Positions 1-7,713 of a stretch of 17,335 nucleotides of DNA are shown here, piece after piece. The notes below the pieces were generated by a model. That model was not told where the DNA came from, did no database searches, and was given only the letters and a program-made list of their open reading frames with translations. Every line of letters starts with the position of its first letter. Positions within the stretch are counted from its first letter, which is position 1. Location: positions 1-17,335 of the forward strand of contig DMCI01000146.1 of the NCBI GenBank assembly GCA_003445835.1. Direction: 5' to 3'. Both the position numbers and the translations under genes were made by a program. Source of the stretch: Clostridiales bacterium. Lineage in GTDB: Bacteria > Bacillota > Clostridia > Christensenellales > CAG-1252.

Positions 1-200
1 ACAACGTGGTCTTCCATATGATGGGCAACCCCACCGAGACCCGCCACATCGTCGTGCAAAACGAAGAGGCGGTCATCTCCCCCAGTTGGTCCATCCACAG
101 CGGCGTCGGCACCAAGAACTACACCTTCATTTGGGGTATGTGCGGTGAAAACCAGGTGTTTGACGATATGCAGGGCGTCAAGACCACCGATCTCAGATAA
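1..200 (+). CDS. kduI: 5-keto-4-deoxyuronate isomerase, 3' end (partial at window start)
   Basis: Only the last 65 codons are present; the reading frame enters from the left edge (first full codon at position 3). KduI isomerises 5-keto-4-deoxyuronate, which forms spontaneously from the unsaturated uronate released by uronyl hydrolases, to 3-deoxy-D-glycero-2,5-hexodiulosonate in the cytoplasm. The visible tail carries the very conserved family stretch around [23 protein letters not shown] and the terminal FDDM...TDLR. Placed on the usual 278-residue length, the His of WSIHSG falls at about residue 245, the position of a known metal-ligand His of the E. coli enzyme. The next gene starts 12 bases downstream, so they are very likely co-transcribed. 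The GH105 hydrolase two genes downstream makes the precursor of this enzyme's substrate. Identification is near certain. Confidence 0.95.
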   Translation, partial: NVVFHMMGNPTETRHIVVQNEEAVISPSWSIHSGVGTKNYTFIWGMCGENQVFDDMQGVKTTDLR

Positions 201-212
201 CGAGGAAGAACG

Positions 213-989
213 ATGAAAATAGGTTTGCAATTATTCACTTGCCGCAAGCAGGCGCAAAAGGATCTGTACGGCACCCTCAAAAACTTGGCGGGACTTGGTA
301 TCAAGTATATCGAAGCGGCGCGTATCAATTTTGACGATACCGACATCGCCGCTTTCAAAAAGGCGAAGGAAGTCTTTGGCATTGAAGTCGTTTCGGCGCA
401 GATCAAGCCAAACATTCTTCACGATGAGTTCGATAAGTGCTTGAAGTTCCTCAATGAAACGGACTGTAAGACCGCCATCATTTCGGTGCTTCCCACCAAA
501 TGCATCGTCGGCAGCGACGAGACTCTCGTGGAGTTTTGCAAGTGGGCAAGCGAACTTGCCAAAAAGTACAAGGAGCACGGCATTCAGCTTTGCTACCATC
601 ATCACGATTTTGAGTTTATCCGCACGAAAAAGGGCACGCGTTTCGACTTGATCGTGGAGAATATGAGCGAGGACATGAACTTTGTGATCGATACCTATTG
701 GACCACCAAAGCCGGTATCAACGTAGAGAAGCTTCTCGATCGTCTGTCCGGCAGGGTGCGCGGCGTTCACCTCCGTGATTACGCCTTGTATCGCAAGTTT
801 ATTGCCAGAAAGCCCTCCAATTACGCTTTGGGCGACGGCGTGATCGATTTCAACTGGATCATCGAAGCCGCCAAGAGAAACGGGGTAGACTACGGCGCCA
901 TTGAGCAAAATACGCCGCATCCTTACAGCGAGATCGCCAAGAGCGTCGCGCATATCAAATCCATAGGCTACGAAGAGGACTTGAAGTAA
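213..989 (+). CDS. Sugar phosphate isomerase/epimerase-like TIM-barrel protein
   Basis: The 258-residue product belongs to the xylose isomerase-like TIM-barrel superfamily (AP endonuclease 2 / COG1082 type), whose members isomerise, epimerise or dehydrate sugars and polyols with a divalent metal. Visible family marks in order are an N-terminal KIGLQLFT strand, IKYIEAA with a likely ligand Glu near residue 34, YHHHDFEF mid-protein, FVIDTYW, GVHLRDY, LGDGVIDF and a late AIEQN Glu. These supply the expected Glu/Asp/His/Glu metal set. There is no signal peptide, so it is cytoplasmic. GAGGAAG sits just upstream of the ATG, and the stop overlaps the next start by one base (TAATG). The exact substrate cannot be read from sequence. 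In this operon a uronate- or ketouronate-derived sugar is the natural guess, for example a 3-epimerase or isomerase step, but that is inference. Confidence 0.82.
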   Translation: MKIGLQLFTCRKQAQKDLYGTLKNLAGLGIKYIEAARINFDDTDIAAFKKAKEVFGIEVVSAQIKPNILHDEFDKCLKFLNETDCKTAIISVLPTKCIVGSDETLVEFCKWASELAKKYKEHGIQLCYHHHDFEFIRTKKGTRFDLIVENMSEDMNFVIDTYWTTKAGINVEKLLDRLSGRVRGVHLRDYALYRKFIARKPSNYALGDGVIDFNWIIEAAKRNGVDYGAIEQNTPHPYSEIAKSVAHIKSIGYEEDLK

Positions 990-2041
990 TGAGTATCGAG
1001 ATCGCAAAAAAACTTGCCGATTATATCGTCAAAACCAAAGATCCCAAGATGCGTTGGACGTGGGGACAGGGGATCATGGGCGCTGCCCTGGATGACCTTG
1101 ACCGCTACTTCGGCACCGAGGAGTATCTTCCGTTTTTGAAAGCTTTTTGCGATCACTACGTGAAGAACGAGCCGACGGTGGCTTCCGCCGATACCGCCGC
1201 GCCCGGTTTTATCACTTACGCAGTCTATCGCCGCACAGAGGATCCCGCTTACAAAGCGCTGACCGACAAAGTGTTGGATTACATTAAAAACGAGCCGCGC
1301 GTCTACAAGGACGCCGTCAACCATTTGGGCAATCATTGGGTCGGCAAATTGTACCCCGATTCCATTTGGGTGGACAGTTTGATGATGTTCAGCGTTTTCC
1401 CCGCGCGCTATGCGGCGGAAACGGGGGATAAAGACCTGCTGGAGGTGGCGGCGCGTCAGCCTGCGCTTTACGCAAGTTGCATGATGGATGAAGACGATCA
1501 CCTTTGGTATCACAGTTATTGGGTCAAACGTGGCTCGCATTACCCAAAGCGCAAGTATTATTGGGCAAGAGGCAACGGCTGGGTCGTATCCGCGCTTCCC
1601 AAAATTTTGGATTGCATCGGCGATCATCCCGATCGCGCACGCATTTTGGAAGTTTTGAAGATGACGGTGGACGCCGTCGTCAAAAGACAGGATAAGTCGG
1701 GTGGGTTCAATACCTTGCTCGGACGTCGCACGTATTTGGAGTCTTCCTCCGCCGCGCTCATTGCGGACGGCATTTTCCATTCCGTCAGAATGGGATATCT
1801 CGGCGAGGAGTATTTGCCCTATGCGGAAAAGGCGTATGCATTCGTCCTTTCCTGCATCAAGGTCAAAAAGAACGGTAAGGTGCTGATGACCAAGATCAGC
1901 GGACCGACCATTCCCGTGCCCGTCGTTCCGTACATCGGGTACGCTTGGGTGCCCAAAGCGTCCAATTTGACGTACGGCATCGCCGCATTTTTGTGGGCGG
2001 CGATCGAACGCGACAAACTCGTTAAGGAAGGAAAGTTATGA
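989..2041 (+). CDS. GH105/GH88-type unsaturated rhamnogalacturonyl/uronyl hydrolase (YteR-like)
   Basis: The 350-residue product matches the GH88/GH105 alpha/alpha-barrel hydrolases. They remove the 4,5-unsaturated uronic acid left at the non-reducing end of oligosaccharides by pectate, rhamnogalacturonan or similar lyases, through hydration of the double bond. The length fits YteR-like enzymes (about 370). Motifs seen are RWTWGQG (residues 22-28), ASADTAAPG (about 65-73, containing the Asp equivalent to a conserved active-site Asp), SIWVDSLMM (about 125-133, with candidate catalytic Asp129) and YWARGNGW (191-198). No signal peptide is present, so it acts in the cytoplasm on imported disaccharides. 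It overlaps the previous gene by one base and the next by four (ATGA), implying translational coupling. The product is the feedstock of KduI upstream. Rhamnogalacturonan versus other uronide specificity is not resolved. Confidence 0.92.
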   Translation: MSIEIAKKLADYIVKTKDPKMRWTWGQGIMGAALDDLDRYFGTEEYLPFLKAFCDHYVKNEPTVASADTAAPGFITYAVYRRTEDPAYKALTDKVLDYIKNEPRVYKDAVNHLGNHWVGKLYPDSIWVDSLMMFSVFPARYAAETGDKDLLEVAARQPALYASCMMDEDDHLWYHSYWVKRGSHYPKRKYYWARGNGWVVSALPKILDCIGDHPDRARILEVLKMTVDAVVKRQDKSGGFNTLLGRRTYLESSSAALIADGIFHSVRMGYLGEEYLPYAEKAYAFVLSCIKVKKNGKVLMTKISGPTIPVPVVPYIGYAWVPKASNLTYGIAAFLWAAIERDKLVKEGKL

Positions 2042-2790
2042 AGATCGCAAGGATCAAGATCCCGGAAGGAAATTTTTACGCGTCGTTACGCGAGGACGGC
2101 ATGCATTTGATCCTCGGCGACGTTTTTGCCGAGTGGGGGGAACTTTCCGAACCCTATACCGGTGAATTTGTTTTTTTACCCCCGGTCAGCCCCTCCAAGG
2201 TGGTTTGTCTCGGCGCGAATTACAAAAAACACGCGGAAGAACTGTCGCTTGACGTTCTTCCCGAACCGACGATTTTTTTAAAACCTTCCACTTCGGTCAT
2301 CGCCGACGGGGAAGCGATCGTCTATCCCGCCTCCGCTACCAAGGTGGATTACGAGTCGGAACTTGCCGTCGTGATCGGCAAGAAAGCAAAGAACGTTTCG
2401 GAAGAAGATGCTTTAAGTTATGTTCTCGGTTACACCGCAGCAAACGACGTGACCGAACGCCATATGCAAAAAAAAGACGGGCAATGGACGCGCGCAAAAA
2501 GTTTTGATACATTTTGTCCGCTGGGTGCCGTCGTGGAAACGGACGTCACGCCGGACGATTTGGAAATTATCGGTAAAAGGAACGGCGTCGTCGTCCAACG
2601 CGGGCGCACGCGCGACCTTATAAACAGCGTAGAAAAGTCTATCGCCTTTATCAGTGGCGTGATGACTCTTCTGCCCGGCGACGTGATCCTGACCGGTACG
2701 CCGGAAGGGATCGGGGAACTCAACGTCGGAGACGTGTTTGAAGTGGAAATACCGGGCGTCGCCACGCTGAAAAACAAAGTAGTGAGGTAA
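2038..2790 (+). CDS. Fumarylacetoacetate hydrolase (FAH) family protein
   Basis: The 250-residue product is a compact FAH-superfamily enzyme. These cytoplasmic metalloenzymes cleave, decarboxylate or hydrate 2-oxoacids and acylpyruvates. Seen motifs are CLGANYKKHAEE (57-68), the metal-ligand pair in DYESELAVVIG (Glu106 and Glu108), the third ligand in YTAANDVTER (Asp137), the RAKSFDTFCPLG loop (152-163) and the closing LLPGDVILTGTPEGIG. The start overlaps the GH105 stop by four bases. Placement between a uronyl hydrolase and uxaC suggests a 2-oxo-3-deoxy sugar acid substrate, for example a diketo-deoxy aldonate as in the L-rhamnonate pathway, where an FAH member cleaves 2,4-diketo-3-deoxyrhamnonate. 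No other gene of that pathway is visible, so this is only a hypothesis. Aromatic-acid catabolism (HpaG-type) is unlikely in this context. Confidence 0.88.
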   Translation: MKIARIKIPEGNFYASLREDGMHLILGDVFAEWGELSEPYTGEFVFLPPVSPSKVVCLGANYKKHAEELSLDVLPEPTIFLKPSTSVIADGEAIVYPASATKVDYESELAVVIGKKAKNVSEEDALSYVLGYTAANDVTERHMQKKDGQWTRAKSFDTFCPLGAVVETDVTPDDLEIIGKRNGVVVQRGRTRDLINSVEKSIAFISGVMTLLPGDVILTGTPEGIGELNVGDVFEVEIPGVATLKNKVVR

Positions 2791-2795
2791 AAGGG

Positions 2796-4916
2796 GTGAA
2801 AAAGGGACTGATTCGTTTGCTTGTGATCTTATTGATCCTGTCGTTGCTTTCTTCGACGATTTTCTTGTTCTCTTGCAAAAAGAAAGACAAAAACTACGGA
2901 AAGTACGTCACGGACGGCGACAAAGATATTTCCATCGGCGTGCTTGCGGATATTCACGTGATGAGCGAGACGCAGGCGGTAGATATGACTTGTTCCGACT
3001 ACAAGGCTTGGGAAGCGCACGGGCAAAAAATGCTCGGACTTTCGGAATCCATTTTGAAGACGGCGGTGGATCGCATTATCAACGAATCTGATTTTGACGT
3101 CGTGTTGGTTTCGGGTGACAACGCGGACGACGGCGGTGAGGTTTCGCACCGCGCCGTAGCCGCTGAATTGAAGCGGCTTGAGAACGCGGGAATCAAGGTC
3201 TATACCATTCCCGGCAACCACGATATCAACAACAAATCATACACTTACGCAAACGGTAAAGCCACGCTTACCAATCCCACTACGGAAAAGGAATTTGCGG
3301 AAATATACGCTGATTTCGGCTATAATTCCACCGATACGTCGGAGTTTTTCAAAAACGCCGGCACGGAAAACGCCGCCAATGCCGCAGGGTTTGAGATCGG
3401 GGACAACCTCTCGTACGTTGCGGATCTTTCGGACAAGTATCGCTTGATCGCGATCGATATGTGCAAGATCAACTCAGACAATTATCTGATCGATCCCAAC
3501 GGCACTTTTGCCGCCGAAGGCTACACGGTAGACAGTGAAGGCTACGTTCTCGTAAACGGAGAGCGTTATCCGTTGGTTTCAAATCGTCACGACGGCGCTA
3601 TGACTTCGGAACTGCTTACTTGGGTGGAACAAAAGACCAAAGAGGCTGTCGCCGCGGGCAAGATCCCCGTCGGAATGATGCATTTCCCGCTGATACAACA
3701 TTTCGGACCGCTCGTACAGGCGGAAAATTCCGTCGTCAACGATCCCGACGACAGATACGTCGCGGACGTCTTGGCGGATGCGGGGATGAAGTTCATTTTT
3801 ACCGGACATATCCACATTCAAGACGACGCGATCTACACGTCCGCAAAAGGGAATAAGATATTGGATATCAACAGCGCATCTTTGTGCAATTATCCGACGC
3901 CGGTGCGTTATTTGCGCGCCAAGGGGGAGGACGCCTACGTTCGCACCTGGAATATGAATTACATTACGGAGAAGTATCTCCCGTCCTATCTTTCCAAAGC
4001 GGAAAAGAAGTCCATCAAGAAAGATTTCAAGAGTTATTCCGTCTCGTATTTGGACGGCAGTATGCTTGCCAAGGTCAAAAACAAAGTAGATATGGATCTG
4101 ATCTATAAGCTCTTATCCAAACTCGGCGTCAAAAAGGACGGTAGCAACGATACGGCGGTGGATTCGCTTGCAAACGGCGTATACAACGACGTGTTCCTGC
4201 GCTTCTTGAAGTTGCCGCTTTACAAAAAGGGCAACAAAGGACTTTCGGTGGAAAAGATCGCCAAGTCCTACGGCGTCAAAAAGTTGCCTAAGTCCGATTA
4301 TACGGACGTCTTTAACCTCGCGATGAGCTTCGTGGCGGGGATGTACGGCGGAGATGAAAGTTGCTCGCCGGATGAAACGCGCGTGACGCTTCTCAAATAC
4401 TCGATTTACGCGGCGTTTAAGATCATTTCGGACTTTGATCTGTTTGGCAAAATAAAGGCGATCAATCCTTCCTTTGCCACGATCGATCTTGCTTCCGCTA
4501 TCCCCGGTCTGTTTAAGAAAGGGGAGCTTGAAGTCTGCAACAACAACCTCTTGATGGGGATCGTGGCGTCGCTTGATATCAGCGCGATCAAAAAGATCGG
4601 TCTCAATGAAAACACCAATCCCTACAAGGCGTTGAAGTTGGTCGTTGAGTTTGCCGATATGTTGGATATCGATCTGCTCAAAGAATTGGATCTTGCTTCT
4701 TACGTTACGATCCTTGAAAGGAATCAGATCGGTACGATCAACCTCGGAGGATTGATCGACGGAAACGTCTCTTCCAAGCTTTTGCTCGGTCTTACCAACG
4801 ACAGCTTGGCGGAAGGCAACGAGTTTGCTTACTTGGACGGCACGGAGGACAGTGCGCCTGCGGATAACCGTCTGAAGATAAATTTGACTACGATGGCGTA
4901 TTCTGCGCTGAAATAG
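2796..4916 (+). CDS. Large calcineurin-like metallophosphoesterase lipoprotein
   Basis: The 706-residue product has a type II signal sequence: MKKGLIR, a hydrophobic run to residue 26, then the lipobox LFSC with Cys27, followed by a KKKDK stretch. It should be anchored on the outer face of the membrane. Residues 45-370 hold a calcineurin-like phosphoesterase domain with VLADIH (Asp52, His54), VSGDNADDGG (Asp108), IPGNHDIN (Asn141, His142), MMHFPL (His296) and FTGHIH (His338, His340), so the two-metal site looks complete. Residues from about 380 to 706 match nothing I recognise. The GTG start is supported by GAGG eight bases upstream, inside the end of the FAH gene; no ATG lies as well placed. 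It is five bases from the FAH gene and nine from the next. The substrate (phosphomonoester, phosphodiester or nucleotide) is unknown, and its presence in a uronate operon is odd. Confidence 0.87.
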   Translation: MKKGLIRLLVILLILSLLSSTIFLFSCKKKDKNYGKYVTDGDKDISIGVLADIHVMSETQAVDMTCSDYKAWEAHGQKMLGLSESILKTAVDRIINESDFDVVLVSGDNADDGGEVSHRAVAAELKRLENAGIKVYTIPGNHDINNKSYTYANGKATLTNPTTEKEFAEIYADFGYNSTDTSEFFKNAGTENAANAAGFEIGDNLSYVADLSDKYRLIAIDMCKINSDNYLIDPNGTFAAEGYTVDSEGYVLVNGERYPLVSNRHDGAMTSELLTWVEQKTKEAVAAGKIPVGMMHFPLIQHFGPLVQAENSVVNDPDDRYVADVLADAGMKFIFTGHIHIQDDAIYTSAKGNKILDINSASLCNYPTPVRYLRAKGEDAYVRTWNMNYITEKYLPSYLSKAEKKSIKKDFKSYSVSYLDGSMLAKVKNKVDMDLIYKLLSKLGVKKDGSNDTAVDSLANGVYNDVFLRFLKLPLYKKGNKGLSVEKIAKSYGVKKLPKSDYTDVFNLAMSFVAGMYGGDESCSPDETRVTLLKYSIYAAFKIISDFDLFGKIKAINPSFATIDLASAIPGLFKKGELEVCNNNLLMGIVASLDISAIKKIGLNENTNPYKALKLVVEFADMLDIDLLKELDLASYVTILERNQIGTINLGGLIDGNVSSKLLLGLTNDSLAEGNEFAYLDGTEDSAPADNRLKINLTTMAYSALK

Positions 4917-4925
4917 GAGGAAAGT

Positions 4926-6053
4926 ATGAAGGCATTAAAAATCACACTCATTGTACTATTTGCGTTTTTGCTTGCCGTGAGCGGCGGCTTGTTGGTTTAC
5001 GGCGCATTGCAAGCACCCCCGATTCAAATGGAAGAGGAATCCGCTTCGTATTCCGCACCTGCAGTTGGGTTGTACCTCGGAGAGTATGCGGATAAGAAGG
5101 TGGATATCGTCGCGATCAAAAACGGCAATACTTCATCCAGTTCTGCCGAAAGAGCGGCAAAAATGCTTGTCAACGCTTCCTATAACAACATTTTTATCAA
5201 CCAGTTCTACTACAGTGCGCACGTTGACGTCAATCCTACCGGAAAAAGCAGTAAATACGCTTGCTCTGATTACTATAGGGCAAAGAACGGCGCGAATATG
5301 TTCTATCAAACTCTTGCTTATACGGGATCGTGGAATCCTTTGCAGATCAAGATCGACTACATAGACCAACGTATCAAGACCAGTTCTTTTGCGACTGCGA
5401 AATACGACCTCGACACCAAAAAATGGAGTTATAACGCTCAGCCCGGCGACGTAAGCAGTTCGGACGTTTCTTTGCCGGAGCCCACGCCGTACAATTTGTA
5501 CAGTTGGTACGATTTCCCGCTGGATCTCGGCGGCGTGAAAGTTTGCGGCAACGGCTCGACGGCGGGCAGGACCGAAGATATCGACTTTTCTTTGATCGAT
5601 GAAAAAACCGTCAAGATCGATGAAAAGCAAGATGCAGACGGAAACGTCTTCTACAGGATCGCCTTTAAGGCAATCATCAGCAAGGCTCAAAAGTCTTCCG
5701 AGACGATCGCACGTTTCTCCGAGTCTTACAGCAGTTTGAAAAACGTGGAATTCTCTGAACTTTCCTTTGAAGTGGACGTTTGGAAGGCCGAGGGCGTGTT
5801 CCGTAAGATCGAATACAACGCACGCGTCACCGCCAGCATCGGAAACGACCGTGGCGAAGTGAAGATCAACAAGCTTCTTGCGTTCAGCTACGACGATATC
5901 GATTGCAGTGTTGCGGCGCATATCAAAAAGCTTGCCGATAACTTTACTCAAAAGTGGATCACCGATCTCAGCGCAAGTAATCAAGCCAAGATCCAAGAGG
6001 AACTTGCCGCTCTTCCCCAAGAGACCGACGATACCGATACGACGGAAAAATGA
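4926..6053 (+). CDS. Membrane-anchored protein of unknown function
   Basis: I do not recognise this 375-residue protein. It begins with a short basic N-terminus (MKALK) and a hydrophobic segment, about residues 5-28, that reads as an uncleaved signal anchor or signal peptide, so the rest should lie outside the cell. The body is rich in Ser, Tyr, Asp and Lys, with LYLGEYADKKVDIVAIKNG near residue 50, a WNPLQIKIDYID segment and a predicted beta-rich middle. The C-terminus is acidic and low complexity (ETDDTDTTEK). No catalytic signature is evident. AGGAGG is just upstream of the ATG, and only nine bases separate it from the phosphoesterase lipoprotein, so the two may be a surface pair. Codon use resembles its neighbours and no frameshift is seen. 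It could be a substrate-binding or scaffold protein; this is speculation. Confidence 0.8.
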   Translation: MKALKITLIVLFAFLLAVSGGLLVYGALQAPPIQMEEESASYSAPAVGLYLGEYADKKVDIVAIKNGNTSSSSAERAAKMLVNASYNNIFINQFYYSAHVDVNPTGKSSKYACSDYYRAKNGANMFYQTLAYTGSWNPLQIKIDYIDQRIKTSSFATAKYDLDTKKWSYNAQPGDVSSSDVSLPEPTPYNLYSWYDFPLDLGGVKVCGNGSTAGRTEDIDFSLIDEKTVKIDEKQDADGNVFYRIAFKAIISKAQKSSETIARFSESYSSLKNVEFSELSFEVDVWKAEGVFRKIEYNARVTASIGNDRGEVKINKLLAFSYDDIDCSVAAHIKKLADNFTQKWITDLSASNQAKIQEELAALPQETDDTDTTEK

Positions 6054-6085
6054 TCAAAAGTAAATAACCATTTGAAGGAGAATAT

Positions 6086-7471
6086 ATGAACAACGTTTTA
6101 CTCACCAATTCGACTGCAAAAAAGCTGTACAAATACGTCAAAGATTTTCCGATCTTCGACTACCATTGCCACCTTTCCGTCAAGGAAATGTACGAGAACA
6201 AGCCGTACAACAACTTGACCGAGATCTGGCTCAAGGGCGACCACTACAAGTGGCGTCAGATGCGTACCTTCGGCGTTTCGGAGGAGTTCATCACGGGCGA
6301 CGCGTCGGATTGGGATAAGTTTTACAACTATATCGCGATGCTGGAGACCGCGGTGGGCAATCCGCTTTATCTGTGGTCAGCGTTTGAGCTTGAATTCTAT
6401 TTCGGCGTGACTTATCCTTTGACGCGTACTTACGCCAAAAAGATCTGGGACAAAGCAAACGCCGTGATCCAAAAGACGCAATTCTCTCCCTTGACGGCGA
6501 TCGGGATGTCCAACGTGGATACCGTCTGCACTACGGAAGAGATCTTCTGCGATCTGCAGTATCATCGTTTGCTTCGCAACCGTGACGAGATCAAGACCAA
6601 GATCTTGCCGGCGTTCCGCGGCGACAGAGCGATCAACATCGACAGCCCAGAGTTTATCAAAAACATCGAAAAACTTGCCGGCGTCGCAAACTTCGGCATT
6701 CGCAATTTGGAGGATATGGAGGACGCTTTGCGCCAACGTCTGGACGCATTCAAAGAAAACGGTGCCGTGACTTCCGATTTTGCCATTGAAGGGCTCAACT
6801 ACTTCCGTTCCACCCGCGAGGATGCGGACGCCGTATTCCGCGCCGCACTCAAAGGGGAAGTCAAGGACGTGGACGTTTACAAAAACTATATGATCCGCTT
6901 CCTTCTTACCGAGTGCTACAAGAGGGGCTTCAGCGTGCAGTTGCACATCGGCGCGATGCGCAACAACAACACCGCTATGAACCTGCGTTTGGGCGCGGAT
7001 ACCGGTTTTGACTCCATCTCTACCGAACAGTATCAAACCGGGCTCAAAAACCTGTTGGACGACCTCAATATGTCGGGTGTTCTCGGCAAGACCATCATCT
7101 TTAACCTGAATCCCGCGGATAACGAGTACGTCGGCACCTTGATCGGTTGCTTCCAGGGCAGTGAAGACGGCGTGAAAGGCAAGTTGCAAATGGGTGCGGC
7201 TTGGTGGTTTAACGATACCAAAAACGGCATTCTCAACCATTTCAAAGCGCTTTCCGAGCTTTCTCACTTCGGTTCCTTCCTCGGTATGTTGACGGATAGC
7301 CGTAGTTTTATCTCCTACACCCGTCACGATTACTTCCGTCGCTTGATGTGTTCCTACGTTGGGGAACTCTCCGAAAAAGGGGAGTTTACCAAGGATTGGG
7401 GAGTGCTTCGCAAGGTAGTCGGCGACGTCGCTTACGAGAACGCGAAACGCTTCTTTACGATTTTGGAATAG
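6086..7471 (+). CDS. uxaC: Uronate (glucuronate/galacturonate) isomerase
   Basis: The 461-residue product is UxaC, an amidohydrolase-fold enzyme that converts D-glucuronate to D-fructuronate and D-galacturonate to D-tagaturonate in the cytoplasm (EC 5.3.1.12). The length matches the family (about 470). Marks seen are FPIFDYHCHL, with the metal pair His27 and His29, then the IWLKGDHYKWRQMR segment, VCTTEE, FSVQLHIGAMRNNN with a ligand His, and near the C-terminus LTDSRSF and YTRHDYFRR carrying the conserved Asp and Arg. AAGGAG lies five bases before the ATG. It is the last gene before a strong terminator, and the 32-base gap to the previous gene has no hairpin. It is therefore probably transcribed with the kduI-GH105 group, joining free-uronate and unsaturated-uronate branches in one unit. 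Confidence 0.96.
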   Translation: MNNVLLTNSTAKKLYKYVKDFPIFDYHCHLSVKEMYENKPYNNLTEIWLKGDHYKWRQMRTFGVSEEFITGDASDWDKFYNYIAMLETAVGNPLYLWSAFELEFYFGVTYPLTRTYAKKIWDKANAVIQKTQFSPLTAIGMSNVDTVCTTEEIFCDLQYHRLLRNRDEIKTKILPAFRGDRAINIDSPEFIKNIEKLAGVANFGIRNLEDMEDALRQRLDAFKENGAVTSDFAIEGLNYFRSTREDADAVFRAALKGEVKDVDVYKNYMIRFLLTECYKRGFSVQLHIGAMRNNNTAMNLRLGADTGFDSISTEQYQTGLKNLLDDLNMSGVLGKTIIFNLNPADNEYVGTLIGCFQGSEDGVKGKLQMGAAWWFNDTKNGILNHFKALSELSHFGSFLGMLTDSRSFISYTRHDYFRRLMCSYVGELSEKGEFTKDWGVLRKVVGDVAYENAKRFFTILE

Positions 7472-7511
7472 TCCCTGTTTATCCGAACATTACAAAGTTT
7501 TTTAAGCATAG

Positions 7512-7549
7512 ATATCCATCCCGAAAACGGGGTGGATATTTTGTTTTTT
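7512..7549 (+). terminator. Rho-independent terminator after uxaC
   Basis: A 12-base-pair stem (7512-7523 with 7528-7539, one G-U pair) closes an AAAA loop and is followed by a T-rich run interrupted by one G (7540-7549). It lies 40 bases after the uxaC stop and separates the first operon from the promoter at 7606. Confidence 0.9.
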
Positions 7550-7605
7550 CAGCCTTGCGTAAAACGAGGGGAACGCTTTGTCGAAATTTTCCGAAAAATT
7601 TACTC

Positions 7606-7634
7606 TTTACAGGCGAAAATATCTATGATATAAT
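7606..7634 (+). promoter_or_regulatory. Housekeeping-sigma promoter with extended -10, driving the transporter operon
   Basis: TTTACA (7606-7611) is separated by 17 bases from a perfect TATAAT (7629-7634), with TG at 7626-7627 giving an extended -10. Transcription would start near 7641, leaving a leader of about 70 bases before the transporter ATG at 7714. The leader contains the inverted pair ATGCGC (7651-7656) and GCGCAT (7676-7681), a possible small hairpin. Upstream of the -35 is an AT-rich near-palindromic stretch around 7581-7600 that could bind a regulator; no known operator was recognised. Confidence 0.85.
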
Positions 7635-7713
7635 TTAGATAATTGTTATTATGCGCGTAGGTGACTTGCGCCTTTGCGCATACGCAGAAGCCGCAATTTC
7701 AAAGGAGTAACGA

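Noticed and set aside
231..1780. Minus-strand open frames opposite the isomerase and GH105 genes
   Set aside because: Both + strand genes carry clear family motifs and overlap each other as operon genes do.
5133..6020. Minus-strand open frame (295 codons) opposite the unknown membrane protein
   Set aside because: The + frame has AGGAGG, a signal anchor and tight operon spacing; the minus frame has none of these.
7635..7713. Riboswitch in the transporter leader
   Set aside because: The leader of about 70 bases holds only a short 6-bp inverted repeat, with no recognisable aptamer core or terminator.
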